The notes under the pieces are model-generated. The model did not search any database. It was given only the letters and a program-made list of their open reading frames with translations, and was not told the DNA's origin. Source: DAOQTX01 sp035340715 (lineage in GTDB: Bacteria > Bacteroidota > Bacteroidia > AKYH767-A > OLB10). From it: a stretch of 30,843 nt of DNA. Below are positions 29,833 through 30,843 of this stretch, in pieces (positions within the stretch are counted from its first letter, which is position 1; each line of letters opens with the position of its first letter). The position numbers were made by a program, and so were the translations under genes. The stretch spans positions 1-30,843 of the forward strand of contig DAOQTX010000032.1 of the NCBI GenBank assembly GCA_035340715.1, in the 5' to 3' direction.

Positions 29833-30843
29833 TTAATACAATACAAATGCACCTTTCTCCCCTATGTCGTATTGAGAAATATTATTGTCGCTCAATTGCT
29901 GCTTCCACTGTGACGTCTTATAATTATTGTTGCCAGCAGCAAATACAAACAAAGGAGCTTCATTCACTGCTTCAAACGTTTTTATATTCAAATATGGACT
30001 ATTCGAGATCAACAAATAATCTACATGTAACGGAAATGAATCTCTAGACCAATTAAAGACATCCTGATTCTCCTTATTCACTAGTAATATACTTTTATCT
30101 CCTAATAATAAAAGTTCTTCTTTGATTACCATATTGTCCGATACATAATGTTTACATGAGTCTAAATTGAGTGCCACATCAGGCAAGGAGCCGTTTTTCC
30201 ACCAATTATGTTTGATGTGAAACAACATTTTGCTTTCATTATTCAATAGTCCATTGTTGTATATGAAATAGTGCTTTTTATTACTGAAAAAATCTATGGC
30301 AAGCTGATTGGATACATGATAAACAATCATCTTGGGTTTGTTAAGTCTCTCAACGGATAAATAGATTCTTCCCGAAACAAACAGAATGACAAACCCGATT
30401 AAGGTTAAAAAGTAGATTTTCTTTTTCTGCTCCAACAAAAATGCTAGACAAAAAATACTTCCATATAAGGCCAAAGCTTCGGCAACCGTAATATGAATCC
30501 CATCGCTAAGTGAGAATGAAAAGGAATCTATTAATACCACCCCGGCATTTAATACTTTGAGCAGAAAAAGCAGAGCTTGACTCAATACACTTCCAATAAA
30601 AGAAATTCCTCCAAAAATGAATAGTAGAATAACACCATAAATGACCAAACTCGCTATAGGTATAACAAACAAATTTGATACTATAAACAAATTGGGAAAC
30701 ATGTGGAAGTATAGAAGCCCTATCGGAAAGGTCATCAACTGTGCTGCAAAAGAGATACAAAGCAAATTCCAAACCCACCACAAAAATTTATTTGGAGGCA
30801 TCCATATCCACTTAATTTTTGGATAAAAGAAAATAATACCAAA
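29833..30843 (-). CDS. ComEC/Rec2-like competence protein, C-terminal part (runs off window)
   Basis: The frame is open to the window edge, so the gene starts beyond 30843 and the in-window Met at 30801 is internal. The visible 336 residues begin with the last part of the ComEC membrane domain (NLLCISFAAQLMTFPIGLLYFHMFPN, then several hydrophobic helices to about residue 165), typical of the DNA-uptake channel family. The remaining 170 residues are soluble and lack the metallo-beta-lactamase metal motif HxHxDH seen in many ComEC proteins, as in shorter Bacteroidota members. It would transport single-stranded DNA across the inner membrane. Confidence 0.82.
   Translation of the reverse strand, partial: FGIIFFYPKIKWIWMPPNKFLWWVWNLLCISFAAQLMTFPIGLLYFHMFPNLFIVSNLFVIPIASLVIYGVILLFIFGGISFIGSVLSQALLFLLKVLNAGVVLIDSFSFSLSDGIHITVAEALALYGSIFCLAFLLEQKKKIYFLTLIGFVILFVSGRIYLSVERLNKPKMIVYHVSNQLAIDFFSNKKHYFIYNNGLLNNESKMLFHIKHNWWKNGSLPDVALNLDSCKHYVSDNMVIKEELLLLGDKSILLVNKENQDVFNWSRDSFPLHVDYLLISNSPYLNIKTFEAVNEAPLFVFAAGNNNYKTSQWKQQLSDNNISQYDIGEKGAFVLY

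Overview
The window is AT-rich chromosomal DNA from a member of the Bacteroidota. Four kinds of evidence point there: repeated TAnnTTTG-type -7 promoter elements in front of genes, a type IX secretion (PorSS) C-terminal sorting domain, a DUF4293 protein, and a Rho factor with a long acidic insertion. No species can be named from this stretch.

Layout. 1-600 is gene-poor and carries a 39-bp direct repeat. 601-3399 (minus strand) is a peroxide-response operon: a PerR-like Fur repressor, catalase-peroxidase KatG and a 54-residue downstream ORF. 3496-7731 looks like a small degenerate chromosomal integron. It holds a truncated tyrosine-recombinase gene (plus strand), a putative attI region, and two outward-reading cassettes (minus strand), each ending in a 149-bp attC-like hairpin; a third, decayed attC-like site lies beyond. 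The cassettes encode three exported proteins: a beta-propeller protein, a lipoprotein and an ankyrin-repeat protein. 7820-14486 is a compact natural-product locus: a small Cys-containing protein, a Sfp-type phosphopantetheinyl transferase, a methyltransferase and a one-module NRPS (C-A-degenerate MT-T-TE). The adenylation domain reads as an asparagine-type code, and the thioesterase has Cys in place of Ser.

14624-20759 holds housekeeping and envelope genes: a YebC-family protein, a c-type cytochrome lipoprotein, a PaiB-like protein, a LamG/T9SS secreted protein, an FKBP isomerase and uvrB. 20734-24605 (minus strand) is a TroABCD-like Mn/Zn/Fe ABC importer operon whose first permease is fused to a DtxR/MntR-like regulator domain. 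It ends at a divergent region with a DtxR-box-like palindrome. 24670-30843 holds a YfcE-like phosphodiesterase, a DUF4293 membrane protein, rho, mpl, an MBL-fold hydrolase and the C-terminal part of a ComEC-like competence protein that runs off the window.

The most interesting parts are the integron remnant, where cassette starts match the R'' boxes of their own attC sites; the Asn-type mini-NRPS with a dead-looking internal methyltransferase beside a free-standing one; and the permease-DtxR fusion. Promoters, operators and terminators were called by eye from sequence motifs only.
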